A DNA stretch of 64,000 nt, from positions 3,720,001-3,784,000 of the forward strand of contig NZ_CP024901.1 in the NCBI RefSeq assembly GCF_003343245.1. The letters are read 5' to 3'. The stretch is from Photorhabdus laumondii subsp. laumondii (GTDB lineage: Bacteria; Pseudomonadota; Gammaproteobacteria; Enterobacterales; Enterobacteriaceae). Made by a program: the position numbers and the translations under genes. The notes below the pieces were generated by a model, which was not told the DNA's origin, did no database searches, and worked only from the letters and a program-made list of their open reading frames with translations. Position 1 is the stretch's first letter, and every line of letters begins with the position of its first letter. This document shows, piece after piece, positions 30,759 to 42,798 of the stretch.

Positions 30759-31562
30759 TCAGAAATAAAATGCCAGCCAGCTACGGATCGTATCGCCGTG
30801 ATTATCATTCAGTAACTTAATACTCATCAAAAAGGAGATGATGACAATCATAGGGCGAATCAATTTCTGCCCATGAGTCAAAACCAAACTTGCGCCCAAC
30901 CGCGCACCAATCACCTGCCCTGCCAACATCACAAGGCCCAATACCCACAAAACTTGACCGCCAAGGATAAAAAGCGCCAGTGAACCTATATTAGAAGCAA
31001 AGTTCAGTACTTTAGCATGAGCAGTGGATTTCGCCAGGTTATAGCCGCACAACACAACATAAGCTAACGCATAAAATGAGCCAACCCCAGGGCCAAATAT
31101 GCCGTCATATAAACCAAGCCCACTCCCAACAAGCAAGGCGAAGACCACCGGCGTCAAGCGACGATGGCGATCTTCCATACCAATGGCTGGCGTCAAAAGG
31201 AAATAAAGACCAATGATAATGACCAGAACCGGTAATAGCTGACAGAGAAAATCTGGCTTTATAAACTGGACAATAATCGCACCAGCCATTGAGCCAAGTA
31301 ATGTCATCAGTATGGCAAAACGTTGAGATTTGATATCAACCTCACCGTAACGAACAAAATAGAGACTGGCAGAGAAAGAGCCTCCCACTGCCTGCAACTT
31401 GTTGGTCGCCAACGCTTGCACCGGAGAGACACCAACGGATAACAGCGCAGGGATGGTCAATAGACCACCACCACCAGAAATCGAGTCAATAAACCCAGCC
31501 ATTACTGCAACCAGAAAGAGCAGAACGTAAACTTCCGCACCTAATGACAATAACCAGTCCAT
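30759..31562 (-). CDS. yfcA: TSUP/TauE-SafE family membrane transporter YfcA
   Basis: 267 aa, eight predicted membrane helices. It carries the family motif DSISGGGGLLTIPALL near residue 26 and a second GLGLYDGIFGPGVGSF repeat around residue 150. TSUP proteins export or import sulfur-containing or other organic anions; the substrate here is unknown. In E. coli mepA lies between yfcA and aroC; that gene is absent here. Confidence 0.9.
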   Translation of the reverse strand: MDWLLSLGAEVYVLLFLVAVMAGFIDSISGGGGLLTIPALLSVGVSPVQALATNKLQAVGGSFSASLYFVRYGEVDIKSQRFAILMTLLGSMAGAIIVQFIKPDFLCQLLPVLVIIIGLYFLLTPAIGMEDRHRRLTPVVFALLVGSGLGLYDGIFGPGVGSFYALAYVVLCGYNLAKSTAHAKVLNFASNIGSLALFILGGQVLWVLGLVMLAGQVIGARLGASLVLTHGQKLIRPMIVIISFLMSIKLLNDNHGDTIRSWLAFYF

Positions 31563-31650
31563 ATTTCATCCCATCAAAAGAAACCGCTTATCAACATTAA
31601 GCTACCCATTTCAGTCTCTGGGATTTTCAAGGCTAGCTTCATTCTCAAAT

Positions 31651-32736
31651 TCACCAGCGAGGAAGGCTGGATTCGACATCAGCACACTGCGCCCGCTGGC
31701 GTAATAGGTGATCCATCAGCACAATCGCCATCATAGCTTCTGCAATCGGTACAGCACGGATACCAACACAGGGATCATGGCGACCACGAGTGACCATTTC
31801 CACTTCTTCACCCTGACGGTTAATCGTTTTGCCGGGCACCATAATGCTAGAAGTTGGCTTCAACGCAATATGAGCAACAATTGGCTGGCTACTGCTAATA
31901 CCCCCCAGAATTCCTCCCGCATGATTACTGGTGAATCCCCGAGCAGTTATTTCATCTCTGTTTTCGCTGCCGCGTAAATTGATAACACCGAAACCATCAC
32001 CAATTTCAACACCTTTTACTGCGTTAATACTCATCAGCGCATGAGCAATATCAGCATCAAGGCGGTCGAAAACCGGTTCTCCCAAACCAGCAGGAACATT
32101 TTCCGCGACCACGGTCACTTTCGCACCAATAGAATCGCCCGCCTTTTTCAGTTCACGCATCAGGGCATCAAGTTGTTCAAGCTTAGTTTCATCAGGACTG
32201 AAAAATGGGTTTTGTTCCACCAGTTCCCAATCTTTCAATTGGCAATGGATATTACCCATTTGGGTCAAGCAAGCACGGACACGAATACCATATTTATCCA
32301 GCAAATATTTTTTCGCTATTGCACCTGCCGCAACACGCATTGCCGTTTCACGAGCAGAAGAGCGACCACCACCACGATAGTCGCGGATACCGTATTTCTG
32401 CTCATAAGTGTAATCGGCATGGCCTGGACGAAATACATCTTTAATAGCGCTGTAATCCTGAGAACGCTGGTCAGTATTTTCAATGAGTAAACCGATACTG
32501 GTGCCAGTGGTTACCCCTTCAAATACACCAGAAAGAATGCGAACCTGATCCGGCTCACGGCGCTGCGTTGTATAACGGGAAGTTCCCGGACGACGCCTAT
32601 CTAAATCAACTTGCAAATCAGCTTCTGTGATTGCAATGCCCGGTGGCACACCATCGACAATACATCCCAACGCCAAACCGTGAGATTCGCCAAAAGTGGT
32701 GACCCGGAAAAATTGCCCGATACTATTTCCCGCCAT
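31651..32736 (-). CDS. aroC: Chorismate synthase AroC
   Basis: 361 aa. It forms chorismate from EPSP using reduced FMN. All three signature regions are seen: [36 protein letters not shown] and FGRHDPC-like [19 protein letters not shown]. Full length. It lies 74 bp downstream of prmB on the same strand. Confidence 0.98.
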   Translation of the reverse strand: MAGNSIGQFFRVTTFGESHGLALGCIVDGVPPGIAITEADLQVDLDRRRPGTSRYTTQRREPDQVRILSGVFEGVTTGTSIGLLIENTDQRSQDYSAIKDVFRPGHADYTYEQKYGIRDYRGGGRSSARETAMRVAAGAIAKKYLLDKYGIRVRACLTQMGNIHCQLKDWELVEQNPFFSPDETKLEQLDALMRELKKAGDSIGAKVTVVAENVPAGLGEPVFDRLDADIAHALMSINAVKGVEIGDGFGVINLRGSENRDEITARGFTSNHAGGILGGISSSQPIVAHIALKPTSSIMVPGKTINRQGEEVEMVTRGRHDPCVGIRAVPIAEAMMAIVLMDHLLRQRAQCADVESSLPRW

Positions 32737-32810
32737 CCCAATTCCTTCCTGTTAACCGTTCTTTTATTTAACGCTGCCCGTTTTGCGTTATTACCGCAGC
32801 TATAACCTAT

Positions 32811-33743
32811 TCAATCTTTGAATAAGCGAAAATGCTCGTGATGTTCAATAAGCTGTTGGCGCGTCAACATAAATACGCCATCACCACCATATTCAAATTC
32901 CAACCAAGTAAATGGCACATCAGGATATTGTTCAATCAAATGCACCATACTGTTACCAACCTCACAAATCAATACACCCCGTTCGGTGAGAAAATTTGGC
33001 GCAGTTGCCAGAATACGACGTGCCAATTTCAAACCATCTGAACCCGCCGCCAAACCTAACTCAGGCTCACGGCGAAACTCTTCCGGCAAGTCGCTCATAT
33101 CCTCGGCATCGACATAAGGCGGATTGGTGACAATAAGATCGTATTTAACCGGTGGCATATCGCGGAACAGATCAGAGCGAATCGGAATGACCCGGTGGTC
33201 AAGGCTGTGATTCTGAATATTCTGTTCAGTCACAGCCAGCACATCTGCGGAAATATCCACTGCATCTATTTCTGCTTCCGGGAAAGCATATGCACAAGCA
33301 ATGGCAATACAACCACTACCTGTGCAGAGATCGAGAATATTGGCAGGCTGCTCAGGGATCAATCCTGCAAATTCATTATTAATTAATTCACCAATCGGTG
33401 AACGCGGAACCAAAACCCGCTCATCAACATAAAATTCATGACCACAAAACCAAGCTCTATTAGTCAAATAAGCAACTGGAATACGCTCATTAATACGGCG
33501 CAATACCCGTTCAACAATACGATGACGTTCAGTGGATGTCAGTCGCGTAGTCAGCATCTCTTGTGGGATATCCAGCGGCAGAAACAGCGATGGAAGAACC
33601 AGTTGCAGTGCCTCATCCCAAGGATTGTCTGTACCGTGCCCGTAATAAATATTCGCCGCATTAAACCGGCTAACAGACCAGCGCAACATATCCTGAATGG
33701 TATATAACTCAGCTACTGCCTCATCGATAAAAATCTTGTCCAA
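32811..33743 (-). CDS. prmB: Protein-(glutamine-N5) methyltransferase PrmB (ribosomal protein L3)
   Basis: 310 aa. It methylates the conserved Gln of ribosomal protein L3. The SAM site is [14 protein letters not shown] and the catalytic NPPY is in [14 protein letters not shown]. The N-terminal helical domain is present. It leads the aroC-yfcA-epmC-yfcL run. In E. coli the gene beyond its start is smrB; here a hut block separates them. Confidence 0.96.
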   Translation of the reverse strand: MDKIFIDEAVAELYTIQDMLRWSVSRFNAANIYYGHGTDNPWDEALQLVLPSLFLPLDIPQEMLTTRLTSTERHRIVERVLRRINERIPVAYLTNRAWFCGHEFYVDERVLVPRSPIGELINNEFAGLIPEQPANILDLCTGSGCIAIACAYAFPEAEIDAVDISADVLAVTEQNIQNHSLDHRVIPIRSDLFRDMPPVKYDLIVTNPPYVDAEDMSDLPEEFRREPELGLAAGSDGLKLARRILATAPNFLTERGVLICEVGNSMVHLIEQYPDVPFTWLEFEYGGDGVFMLTRQQLIEHHEHFRLFKD

Positions 33744-33931
33744 AAGCGCCTCCAGCCCTGCAAATTCATTAGCCTGCTAGTTTGCCACGATCATTGAAAC
33801 AAATCAGCTTTATATCAGGTTAATGATATAGAATTTTAAGTACTAATGTTGAGCTAGCAATGAATTAAGGAACGATAACTAAAAAGGCAATCCAGATATT
33901 TTATCGCAGATTTTTAATTAATTTTCGGTGC

Positions 33932-33961
33932 AAACCGTCTTATTCAACAACAAGACGGTTT
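33932..33961. terminator. Hairpin at the 3' end of the hut block
   Basis: AAACCGTCTT (33932-33941) pairs perfectly with AAGACGGTTT (33952-33961). It is 14 bp past the permease stop, and on the minus strand it is followed within about 12 nt by an A/T-rich stretch. It probably ends the hutU-hutH-permease transcript. Confidence 0.7.
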
Positions 33962-33974
33962 GGTTTCTACCTAT

Positions 33975-35369
33975 TTAACACCGTGTTTCTTTGGCTGATT
34001 GAGCGCTCACAATAATGACATTTTTTCGTATCCATAAATAATAGGCGGATGTTAACAGCGCGATCCATGCGCCTCCCACATAGAATGCAATTCGTGTCGC
34101 AGGGAAGTAACTGAGAACAGCAATAATAAATATCATAAACACGATGGTTAAAATCGGCGCAACAGGCCACATCGGTACTGGGAATTGTAATTTTTGTGCT
34201 TCTCCCGGTGACATTTTTCTGCGCATAGCAAATTGAGATAGCAAAATCATTAACCAGACCCACACGGTGGCAAAAGTCGCAATTGAAGCAACAATGACAA
34301 ATACCTGTTTAGGGAGCAAATAATTGAGAACCACAGCACACAATAACGCCAAGGTCATAACCATAATCGTCACCCAAGGCACGCCATTACGGCTTAAATG
34401 CATAAATTTTTTATGGGCTAATCCTTTCTCGGCCATACCGTACATCATACGACCCGCACCAAAGATATCGCTGTTAATGGCCGAAATTGCCGCCGTAATG
34501 ACGACAATATTCAGAATATTCGCCGCCGAACCAATGCCTAGCCCCTGAAATATTGCGACAAATGGGCTACCTTCTTGGCCGATACTATTCCAAGGGTAAA
34601 TCGCCATTAATACAAAAATAGTGAGTACATAAAACAGAAGAATGCGAAACGGAATAGAGTTAATCGCTTGCGGGATCACTTTCGCCGGATTTTTAGCTTC
34701 GCTGGATGTAATACCAATGATTTCAATGCCACCAAAAGCAAACATCACAACAGCCAGAGACTCAATAATGCCCCCCAGCCCATTCGGCATAAACCCGCCG
34801 TGTTGCCACAGATTCTGAACTCCCGTTGCCTGAAAATGACCGCTAAAACCAAACAGAATAATACCGGTTCCGGCAATAATCATGGCGCTGATTGCAGCAA
34901 CTTTCAGAATCGATAACCAGAATTCCATTTCGCCAAATACTTTGACTTTACAAAGATTGAGCGCGCCAATAATGAAAATAATGCTCAGTACCCATATCCA
35001 ACGCGGCACTTCCGGGTACCATAGCCCCATATAAATGCCAAAAGCAGTCACATCCGCCAGACAAACGATGATCATTTCGAAAGTATAGGTCCAGCCAGTA
35101 ATAAATCCGGGTAACGGGCCTAAATATTGATGAGCATAACTGGCGAAAGAGCCGGCATCCGGTCTGTGGACTGCCATTTCCCCTAAAGCACGCATCACCA
35201 TAAAGACAGCAGCACCGCCCACTAAATAAGCTAATAATACCGCCGGACCGGCCATGTTTATTGCTTCAGCAGAACCATAAAAAAGACCCGTACCAATCGC
35301 AGAGCCCAACGCCATAAACCGGATATGGCGTGCGTTGAGTCCTCGCTCTAGTTGTAATGAAGCTTGCAT
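33975..35369 (-). CDS. Amino-acid permease linked to hut (ProY/HutT type)
   Basis: 464 aa, twelve membrane helices, APC superfamily. The N-terminus [24 protein letters not shown] carries the conserved GSAIGTGLF loop. A C-terminal Arg/Lys-rich tail faces the cytoplasm. Closest in style to ProY. Its position 87 bp after hutH makes a histidine (or urocanate) uptake role likely, but substrate cannot be proved from sequence. Confidence 0.88.
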   Translation of the reverse strand: MQASLQLERGLNARHIRFMALGSAIGTGLFYGSAEAINMAGPAVLLAYLVGGAAVFMVMRALGEMAVHRPDAGSFASYAHQYLGPLPGFITGWTYTFEMIIVCLADVTAFGIYMGLWYPEVPRWIWVLSIIFIIGALNLCKVKVFGEMEFWLSILKVAAISAMIIAGTGIILFGFSGHFQATGVQNLWQHGGFMPNGLGGIIESLAVVMFAFGGIEIIGITSSEAKNPAKVIPQAINSIPFRILLFYVLTIFVLMAIYPWNSIGQEGSPFVAIFQGLGIGSAANILNIVVITAAISAINSDIFGAGRMMYGMAEKGLAHKKFMHLSRNGVPWVTIMVMTLALLCAVVLNYLLPKQVFVIVASIATFATVWVWLMILLSQFAMRRKMSPGEAQKLQFPVPMWPVAPILTIVFMIFIIAVLSYFPATRIAFYVGGAWIALLTSAYYLWIRKNVIIVSAQSAKETRC

Positions 35370-35456
35370 GATTTACCCTCTTATCTTTTATTATTGGGTT
35401 TTATGAGAAAGATAAATGTGACAATCAGGCCGGTCAGGTGCCGGCCATTGGTTTAT

Positions 35457-37001
35457 TTAACGGTTATTCTTACGCTGTAATATCTGTCCAGAAGGAAGTA
35501 ATGAGGAGAGATGTTGCTCGGCTAATAATTTCACAGCAGCATCAATATCAGGTGCAAAAAAACGATCCTGATCGTAATAATCTACTTTTGCTCGCAAGAT
35601 AACACGCGCTTCTTCCAAAATCGGGCTGCTTTTCAGACCATTGCGGAAATCGATCCCCTGGCAGGCAGATAACCATTCAATTGCCAGAATACCTCGGGTA
35701 TTTTCTGCCATCTCCCATAAACGACGTCCCGCAGCCGGTGCCATTGATACATGATCTTCCTGATTGGCCGAAGTTGGTAAACTGTCAACACTCGCCGGGT
35801 GTGCCAATGCTTTATTTTCGCTGGCAAGCGCCGCTGCCGTCACTTGTGCAATCATAAAACCTGAATTCACACCACCATTCTCAACCAGAAAAGGCGGAAG
35901 CTGTGACATATGTGAATCCATCAACAACGCAATACGTCGTTCTGACAATGCCCCTATCTCTGCCAATACCAGAGCCAAATTATCAGACGCCATTGCAACA
36001 GGTTCAGCATGGAAGTTACCACCGGAAATCACTTCTCCCTGCTCAGCAAACACCAATGGGTTATCAGATACGGCATTAGCTTCAGTCAGAATAACATCCG
36101 CAGCATGGCGCAACTGAGTCAGGCAAGCGCCCATGACTTGTGGCTGACAACGTAATGAATAAGGGTCCTGTACCTTGGGGCAATTGATGTGAGAATCTGA
36201 TAGCTCGCTGCTCTCCTCTAATACATGACGATACAATGCGGCAACATCGATCTGCCCCTGTTGCCCCCGTACCACATGTACACGGGCATCAAATGGTTTG
36301 CGGGAACCCAATGCCGCCTCTACGGATAAAGAACCACAAACTATCGCTGCCGCCAACAGATCTTCTGCCTCAAATAACCCACGTAACGCAAAAGCAGTGG
36401 ATACTTGAGTTCCATTGAGCAACGCCAAACCTTCTTTAGCCGCTAATGTAATAGGTTGTAAATTGGCCTTTGCCAGCGCTTCTTTGGCTGGCAGCCATTC
36501 GCCCTGATAACGCGCTTGTCCTTCCCCAAGTAATAACAAGCTCATATGTGCCAACGGTGCTAAATCACCAGAAGCCCCCACCGATCCTTTACAGGGAATA
36601 TGAGGATAAATTTCCGCATTAACTAACGCGATTAATGCCTGAATAACAGCGAGACGAATACCTGAGTAACCACGGGAGAGACTGTTAATTTTCAATACCA
36701 TGATCAACCGGGTCATATTATCGTCCAACGCTTTGCCGACCCCGGCAGCATGAGAGACGACAAGCGAGCGCTGTAATTTTTCTAAATTATCTTCTTCAAT
36801 CCGTGTACTGGCTAATAGCCCGAACCCGGTATTAATCCCATAGGCAGTGCGATTTTCAGCAAGAATCGCATTAACACACTCTACGCTGCGTTCAATAGCA
36901 GGAAAAATCTGGCTATCCAGAGTGATTTTTACTGGTTGTAGATAAACCTGACGTAGTTCATCAAGGGTCAATTTTCCTGGATAAATAGTTAGTTGCTTCA
37001 T
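35457..37001 (-). CDS. hutH: Histidine ammonia-lyase HutH
   Basis: 514 aa. It converts histidine to urocanate and ammonia. The Ala-Ser-Gly triplet that cyclises into the MIO group is in [15 protein letters not shown], and [14 protein letters not shown] is also a signature. Full length. It starts 8 bp after hutU, so the two are one unit. Confidence 0.97.
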   Translation of the reverse strand: MKQLTIYPGKLTLDELRQVYLQPVKITLDSQIFPAIERSVECVNAILAENRTAYGINTGFGLLASTRIEEDNLEKLQRSLVVSHAAGVGKALDDNMTRLIMVLKINSLSRGYSGIRLAVIQALIALVNAEIYPHIPCKGSVGASGDLAPLAHMSLLLLGEGQARYQGEWLPAKEALAKANLQPITLAAKEGLALLNGTQVSTAFALRGLFEAEDLLAAAIVCGSLSVEAALGSRKPFDARVHVVRGQQGQIDVAALYRHVLEESSELSDSHINCPKVQDPYSLRCQPQVMGACLTQLRHAADVILTEANAVSDNPLVFAEQGEVISGGNFHAEPVAMASDNLALVLAEIGALSERRIALLMDSHMSQLPPFLVENGGVNSGFMIAQVTAAALASENKALAHPASVDSLPTSANQEDHVSMAPAAGRRLWEMAENTRGILAIEWLSACQGIDFRNGLKSSPILEEARVILRAKVDYYDQDRFFAPDIDAAVKLLAEQHLSSLLPSGQILQRKNNR

Positions 37002-37009
37002 AATGTTCC

Positions 37010-38689
37010 TTATTTTGTATTAAGCATCGGCAAGTCTAATCCTTGCTCTTTAGCACAATGGATAGCAATTTCATAACCTGCATCAGCATGACGCATAACC
37101 CCAGTAGCCGGATCGTTATGCAGCACCCGTGCTATACGTTCTGCGGCTTCATCAGTTCCATCACAAACAATCACCATACCGGCATGTTGTGAGAAACCCA
37201 TGCCGACACCACCGCCATGATGCAGAGAAACCCAAGTAGCACCGCTGGCGGTGTTAAGTAAGGCGTTTAACAACGGCCAGTCCGAAACGGCATCAGAGCC
37301 ATCACACATGGATTCGGTTTCGCGGTTCGGACTGGCTACAGAGCCGGAATCCAGATGGTCACGACCAATAACAATCGGTGCCGAAAGTTCACCGCTGCGT
37401 ACCATTTCGTTAAAAGCTAACCCTAGCTTGGCTCGTTGCCCTAAACCAACCCAACAGATACGGGCAGGTAGCCCCTGAAAGCTGATGCGCTCCCTCGCCA
37501 TATCTAGCCAATGATGCAAATGTTGATCATCGGGGAGTAATTCTTTAACTTTGGCGTCAGTTTTATAGATATCCTGTGGATCACCGGAAAGCGCTACCCA
37601 GCGGAAGGGCCCGATACCCCGGCAAAATAACGGGCGAATATACGTAGGAACAAAACCAGGAAAATCGAAAGCATTTTCTACGCCAACTTCATATGCCATT
37701 TGGCGAATGTTGTTGCCGTAATCAAAAACAGGAATGCCCTGCTGCTGGAAAATCAGCATCGCCTTAACATGTTCCACCATTGAGGATTTTGCTGCTTTGA
37801 TGACCTCTTCCGGTGCTGAAATAGCACGTTGGCGGTATTCTTCCCAACTCCAGTTTTTCGGTAGATAGCCATTGAGAGGATCGTGTGCACTTGTCTGATC
37901 AGTGACCAAATCCGGGCGTACGCCACGACGAACTAATTCTGGCAAAATTTCAGCGGCATTGCCGCACAGTGCAATAGAGATGGCTTTACCTTCCTGAGTG
38001 TATTTTTCGATCCGAGTCAGGGCGTCATCCAGATCTTTCGCTTGTTCATCGACATAACCAGTACGCAGGCGGAAATCAATCCTGCTTTGCTGACACTCAA
38101 TATTTAGCGAACACGCTCCAGCCAGTGTTGCAGCCAGTGGTTGTGCTCCCCCCATACCGCCTAAACCCGCAGTTAACACCCAACGGCCCTGTAAATTACC
38201 GTTATAATGCTGGCGACCAGCTTCCACAAACGTTTCATAGGTGCCTTGAACAATTCCTTGGCTGCCAATGTAAATCCAGCTACCCGCCGTCATTTGGCCG
38301 TACATCGCCAGCCCTTTAGCATCCAGCTCGTTGAAGTGTTCCCAAGTCGCCCAGTGCGGCACCAAATTCGAATTTGCAATGAGTACCCGTGGGGCATTGC
38401 TATGGGTTTTAAATACCCCAACAGGCTTACCCGATTGGATTAACAACGTTTCATCATCTTCCAACTCTTTCAGTGTTTCAATAATCTTGTCATAACACTC
38501 CCAATTTCTAGCAGCCCGACCAATACCACCATACACCACCAGTTCATAAGAGTTTTCAGCAACTTCTGGATCAAGATTATTCATTAACATGCGCAGAGGA
38601 GCTTCGGTTAGCCAACTTTTGGCTGTTAATTGTGTTCCTCTGGGTGCCCGGATACCGACACTACGGAATTTACTATTTTGGGCGGTCAC
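37010..38689 (-). CDS. hutU: Urocanate hydratase HutU
   Basis: 559 aa. An NAD-dependent enzyme that forms imidazolone propionate from urocanate. Signatures include [19 protein letters not shown] and the catalytic Cys region [19 protein letters not shown]. It is first in the hutU-hutH-permease transcript; a HutC-type palindrome lies 45-54 bp before the start. Confidence 0.97.
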   Translation of the reverse strand: MTAQNSKFRSVGIRAPRGTQLTAKSWLTEAPLRMLMNNLDPEVAENSYELVVYGGIGRAARNWECYDKIIETLKELEDDETLLIQSGKPVGVFKTHSNAPRVLIANSNLVPHWATWEHFNELDAKGLAMYGQMTAGSWIYIGSQGIVQGTYETFVEAGRQHYNGNLQGRWVLTAGLGGMGGAQPLAATLAGACSLNIECQQSRIDFRLRTGYVDEQAKDLDDALTRIEKYTQEGKAISIALCGNAAEILPELVRRGVRPDLVTDQTSAHDPLNGYLPKNWSWEEYRQRAISAPEEVIKAAKSSMVEHVKAMLIFQQQGIPVFDYGNNIRQMAYEVGVENAFDFPGFVPTYIRPLFCRGIGPFRWVALSGDPQDIYKTDAKVKELLPDDQHLHHWLDMARERISFQGLPARICWVGLGQRAKLGLAFNEMVRSGELSAPIVIGRDHLDSGSVASPNRETESMCDGSDAVSDWPLLNALLNTASGATWVSLHHGGGVGMGFSQHAGMVIVCDGTDEAAERIARVLHNDPATGVMRHADAGYEIAIHCAKEQGLDLPMLNTK

Positions 38690-38733
38690 GGTCTGGCTCC
38701 TTTTGATCTTTAGATATTTGCTAAATGTATAGT

Positions 38734-38743
38734 TGTATATACA
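38734..38743. promoter_or_regulatory. Probable HutC operator upstream of hutU
   Basis: TGTATATACA is a perfect 10-bp palindrome within TTGTATATACATGTATAT, 45 bp before the hutU start. The same decamer, in the same TTG-ACAT context, occurs before hutI and nowhere else that I noticed, fitting a shared HutC site. Confidence 0.75.
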
Positions 38744-39153
38744 TGTATATTCAATAGATCAAACCATTAGCCAAAATGACAAATTGATCAGTTTATTATT
38801 TTTATTTTCTTATGAATCAATTTGTTAATATTATTTCTCTCCAATTATCAAGGAATCATATTTTTCTTATTTTTGTGTTTATAATCACAAATTATTTACA
38901 TTAATTTTACAAAAATATGATTTAAGGAAGGAAAGGTTTTCCTAGTACTACAGTCATAACCCGTATTGCGCACGCATCTAGTTCATCTATTTTTCGACGA
39001 TGGTGGTCGATCGCTGACCTGTCTTTTTTCAAAACAGAACGAGTCATCATGACGGCATTACCTTGTCAGGAGTTACATTGTCTGTATTTCACTCAATTTG
39101 ACCACTGAGAAAAGTTTTTAGCGCTATTCCTCCAAATTAATTGATCTATTCTT
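38744..39153. other. Intergenic region between hutU and hutC, with remnants
   Basis: About 410 bp with no intact gene. At 38942-38953 CTAG is followed by TACTACAG, the same first eight bases as the 123-bp MITE-like element at 17643. A short plus-strand frame starting near 39048 (MTALPCQELHC...) stops after about 19 codons and looks like an IS or gene fragment. Confidence 0.4.
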
Positions 39154-39280
39154 TATACCCTAAAGATTTCAAGATGCATCGCGACGGCAAGGGAGTGAAT
39201 CCCCGGGAGCATAGATAACGATGTGACCGGGATGAGCGAGTGCAGCCAACAAAGAGGCAACTTGAAAGATGACGGATATA
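39154..39280 (+). repeat. ERIC element (full length, 127 bp)
   Basis: TATACCCTAAAGATTTC to GATGACGGATATA. Slightly diverged ends (GGATATA instead of GGGTATA). Confidence 0.93.
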
Positions 39281-39401
39281 TTCGTGATTAAAAAAACATT
39301 AGCGATCTTGCCCTAATTAAAAAGCTTGTTATACAATATAGGCATCAATTTAAATGACAATCATTATTACGCCGCAAAAAACTATGATTATAGTACGATA
39401 A

Positions 39402-39623
39402 ATACAGATAATAATAATTTCCGAAAGTAAATTACAGATAGTGAAAAAATATGTACAGGAACATGGGCTAAATTTGGAAAAATGTGTTGCCTATGGTGAT
39501 TCTGGCTCTGACATCCCCTTATTTAATGCGCTTACCAATACGGTTGCCATAAATGGGACGGATAAAATACGGGAAATCGCATTAATCCATTATGAAGGTA
39601 ATAATCTATGGCAACCCTATTAG
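39402..39623 (+). pseudogene. C-terminal fragment of a HAD-type phosphatase
   Basis: The frame encodes ...YVQEHGLNLEKCVAYGDSGSDIPLFNAL..., which is motif IV (GDSGSDIPL) of the haloacid dehalogenase superfamily, phosphoserine-phosphatase-like (HAD-IB) branch, followed by a normal C-terminal end at TAG. The N-terminal domain with the nucleophilic DxD is missing; the upstream sequence has a stop at 39399. It lies 120 bp after an ERIC. A decayed gene remnant. Confidence 0.75.
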
Positions 39624-39657
39624 CTCATACGGAAAAAAATCAGTGATGAGAATATAG

Positions 39658-40389
39658 CTATGAGTTGAAACGCCCTTTCAATTTATACCGATTACCGGGA
39701 AATAACAGACTGGCACTGGAAACAATGTAATGAATCGACCAAGTTCGGCGACTAATTAATAAACAAGGAGCCCCTGACTCAATTTGCAACAACTTGCAGG
39801 ATCGAGGATCACCAGCAATCGCTTCCACAATGTGTTCACCTTCCGTTAGAGGTGCAATCATTGACAAATAATCGTGTGGCGTAAGTTTCGTAAAATCCTG
39901 TTGCAAATAATCAGGCACCGCTTGAGCATTGACATAACGATCTTCTATTTGAACAGGAACATCGTTTTCATAATGGACAATAACCGAATGATAAATCGGC
40001 GTACCAACAATAATGTCCAATTCAGCGGCCTGTTTCACATCCGCATCCAGCTCGGATAATTTTAATATTTTACAGCGATGCTGATGAGAACGAGCTGAAA
40101 TCTCATCAGCAATGCTGTGAATTTCAAACAGAGCGGATTGCCCCTTCGGTTCAGCGACAAACGATCCCACGCCTTGCAGCCGTACTAATAGCCCTTCAGC
40201 GGTCAACTCACGCAGTGCACGGTTAGCAGTCATACGGCTACAGTTAAACTGTTTAACCAATTCAGCTTCAGAAGGAACACGATCATTTGATTTCCATTCA
40301 CCAGTGTAGATTTTTTCAATGATGGATTGTTTCACTTTGGCATACAGAGGCACAGGTTTGGCAAATGATCCTGATGAGTGAGTCGTCAC
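39658..40389 (-). CDS. hutC: Histidine utilisation repressor HutC (GntR family)
   Basis: 243 aa with the GTG start at 40389, preceded 6 nt by AAGGAA; an upstream ATG (40437) would add 16 residues and has no such site. The GntR winged helix (PLYAKVKQSIIEKIYTGEW...VPSEAELVKQFNCSRMTANRALREL) is followed by a UTRA effector domain that binds urocanate. It represses hut genes until urocanate accumulates. Last gene of hutI-hutG-hutC. Confidence 0.94.
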   Translation of the reverse strand: MTTHSSGSFAKPVPLYAKVKQSIIEKIYTGEWKSNDRVPSEAELVKQFNCSRMTANRALRELTAEGLLVRLQGVGSFVAEPKGQSALFEIHSIADEISARSHQHRCKILKLSELDADVKQAAELDIIVGTPIYHSVIVHYENDVPVQIEDRYVNAQAVPDYLQQDFTKLTPHDYLSMIAPLTEGEHIVEAIAGDPRSCKLLQIESGAPCLLISRRTWSIHYIVSSASLLFPGNRYKLKGRFNS

Positions 40390-40494
40390 AATAAATTCCT
40401 TATGCTGTAAAAATATTAAGTGATTAATTACACTCACTGTATCAAGCTATCTTTGCCAAAATAGAAAACACAATAGTACTGTTATTTTAGATAA

Positions 40495-41451
40495 TCAATA
40501 CCACCAATGTGCTAATTGCCAGGCAAGACGTGCTGCTGCTCTTCCACCTATACCTTGTATATCAAATAGTGGATTGAGCTCAACCAAATCAGCCGCCTGT
40601 AGTTTACCGCTCTGACAAATTGGCTGAATTAATTGCAGAAGGCGCTCCAATGGCAGCCCCAATGCGGCTGGCGCAGAGACTGCCGGCATCTGATAAGCAG
40701 GTAATACATCCAAATCGATCGTCATGTAAATCAAATCAACTTGCTGGAGTATATCTTGTATCTGCTGTTGTACCTTGTCCAGCATAGTTTCACGACATTG
40801 ATTATCCCATATAATCGTGGCGTTCAAGCGATTTGCTTCATCCACCAATGCCTGCGTATTAGACGCCAAACTTGCGCCAATGCAAGTATAGTGAAACAGA
40901 CGTTGATGTTGCTGACAATATTCAGCAAGCTGACGAAATGGTGTACCGGAAGTGGGCTGCGGCGACCGACGTAAATCGAGATGAGCATCAAAGTTAATAA
41001 TACCAACACGTTGATGTGGAAAAGCATCATAAATTCCAACACCATGAGCAAAAGCCGTTTCATGTCCACCACCCAATACCAAGGTACGTACATTCTGACA
41101 TTGACATTGGGTAACGGCATCAGACAAAGCTTGTTGTGCTTCACTCAATTGATTGGGATTAGCACGAATGCTTCCCAAATCTACCAATTTATCATGCCCT
41201 TTATGACTAGCCATATTTGCCAACGATTGCCGCAAATAATCAGGACCTTGATTGGCACCGGGCCTTCCCTGATTGCGCTTCACACCTTCATCACATTCAA
41301 ACCCTAATAGAGCAACATAGTGAGAAAATTCTTCCGGCGTAAAATACGGAGATAGTTTAACTGTTTGAAAAAGCCGTAGTGCATTATCCGCTTCTGCCAA
41401 ATCATTTCGTCCTTGCCAAATAGTCGGCGAAGTAGCATGCCATAAATTCAT
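40495..41451 (-). CDS. hutG: Formimidoylglutamase HutG (arginase family)
   Basis: 318 aa. It hydrolyses N-formimidoylglutamate to glutamate and formamide. The metal-binding motifs of the ureohydrolase fold are VLGGGHETAFAHG, INFDAHLDLR and MTIDLDVLPA. It starts 10 bp after hutI. This shows the shorter hut route ending in formamide. Confidence 0.95.
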   Translation of the reverse strand: MNLWHATSPTIWQGRNDLAEADNALRLFQTVKLSPYFTPEEFSHYVALLGFECDEGVKRNQGRPGANQGPDYLRQSLANMASHKGHDKLVDLGSIRANPNQLSEAQQALSDAVTQCQCQNVRTLVLGGGHETAFAHGVGIYDAFPHQRVGIINFDAHLDLRRSPQPTSGTPFRQLAEYCQQHQRLFHYTCIGASLASNTQALVDEANRLNATIIWDNQCRETMLDKVQQQIQDILQQVDLIYMTIDLDVLPAYQMPAVSAPAALGLPLERLLQLIQPICQSGKLQAADLVELNPLFDIQGIGGRAAARLAWQLAHWWY

Positions 41452-41461
41452 TTACCGCTCC

Positions 41462-42709
41462 TTATCTGTTATATATGCTGGAATGAGTCATAACACCACG
41501 AAACACTCTGGTATTCAAAGGGTTATGACCCAACTCATAGAAAATATCAACGGGATTCTCTGCATCCCAGACCACAAAATCGGCGTAAGCTCCTGCGCGC
41601 AACTGTCCGTGACGCGGTTCTCTGCCCAATGCACGAGCCGCATGTCGGGTTACACCTAACCATACCTCTTCAGGAGTCAATCCAAATTGAACACATGCCA
41701 TATTCATGGCCATTCGCAAAGAAGCAAATGGGCTGGTTCCAGGATTAAAATCGGTAGATACGGCTATCGGCACATTAAATTGCCGCAATAAATCAATAGG
41801 AGGGCACCGTGTTTCCTGCAAAAAGTAGAATGCACCAGGAAGCAAAACAGCTACCGTACCACTGTGACTGAGCGACTCAACTCCCGCCTGATCTAAATAT
41901 TCAATATGATCCACAGAAAGACCATGATAGCGAGCGACCAGTTCACTCCCGCCTAAATGAGATAACTGCTCCACATGACCTTTTACTGGAATGTTCCAAC
42001 GCTGTGCCGCCTGAAAGAGCCGCTCAGTTTGCGCCAGATTAAATCCTACACTCTCACAAAAAACATCTACTGCCTCAAACAGCCCTTTTTGCCAAAGTTG
42101 TGGAAGGATATCTTCGCAAATCAGATCCATATAAGCATCGGGATTATGCTTATATTCAGGTGGACAAGTATGAGCAGCAAGCAATGTAGGGCTGATCTCG
42201 ATCGGGTTATGTTGCGCTAAGTGCTGCACAACCTGTAGCAACTTTTCTTCATTTTCCAGATTTAATCCATAACCCGATTTAATCTCAATGGTGGTCACAC
42301 CTTCGGCCATAAATGCAGTAAGACGCTGTTGCGCAGAACGCTCAAGTTGTTCATGAGAACTGGCCCGAGTCGCAGACACTGTCGCATTAATCCCCCCTCC
42401 TTGGGCACTAAGTTCAGCATAGGACATACCATTTAAACGCTGTTCCCACTCATAAGCCCGGTTACCACCAAACACTAAATGGGTGTGACAATCGATTAAA
42501 CCAGGGGTAATTAAGCGTTGTTGAACATCAATGACCTGACAACGACTCGTCTGTAATGCTGCGGTGGGCAAAATAGCTAAAATTTTGTCATCACGCACGA
42601 CAAGATCATATTCTTTTAATAATCCGTAAGCTGCATTGACAGCAGGATCCATTGTTGCCAGTCTTGCATTACGCCAGATGATATCAGTATCACGCAGTTC
42701 TATTACCAT
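41462..42709 (-). CDS. hutI: Imidazolonepropionase HutI
   Basis: About 415 aa with the ATG at 42709, which has AGGA 8 nt upstream; a longer frame to 42751 would begin inside an ERIC remnant and is less likely. Amidohydrolase fold with the metal site [24 protein letters not shown], catalytic [11 protein letters not shown] and [10 protein letters not shown], and the final Asp in [11 protein letters not shown]. It makes formimidoylglutamate from imidazolone propionate. It leads the hutI-hutG-hutC transcript. Confidence 0.95.
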   Translation of the reverse strand: MVIELRDTDIIWRNARLATMDPAVNAAYGLLKEYDLVVRDDKILAILPTAALQTSRCQVIDVQQRLITPGLIDCHTHLVFGGNRAYEWEQRLNGMSYAELSAQGGGINATVSATRASSHEQLERSAQQRLTAFMAEGVTTIEIKSGYGLNLENEEKLLQVVQHLAQHNPIEISPTLLAAHTCPPEYKHNPDAYMDLICEDILPQLWQKGLFEAVDVFCESVGFNLAQTERLFQAAQRWNIPVKGHVEQLSHLGGSELVARYHGLSVDHIEYLDQAGVESLSHSGTVAVLLPGAFYFLQETRCPPIDLLRQFNVPIAVSTDFNPGTSPFASLRMAMNMACVQFGLTPEEVWLGVTRHAARALGREPRHGQLRAGAYADFVVWDAENPVDIFYELGHNPLNTRVFRGVMTHSSIYNR

Positions 42710-42739
42710 GATCAGCATCCTGTATTGGTCTGTATCTGA

Positions 42740-42783
42740 TATACCCGTCATCTTTCAAGTTACCTCTTAATCCATAGGGTATA
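42740..42783 (-). repeat. Internally deleted ERIC (44 bp)
   Basis: Keeps the left end TATACCCGTCATCTTTCAAG plus TTACCTCTT and the right end AATCCATAGGGTATA, with the middle ~83 bp missing. It lies between the HutC-like operator and hutI. Confidence 0.85.
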
Positions 42784-42798
42784 AATCAGGTTTTTAAT

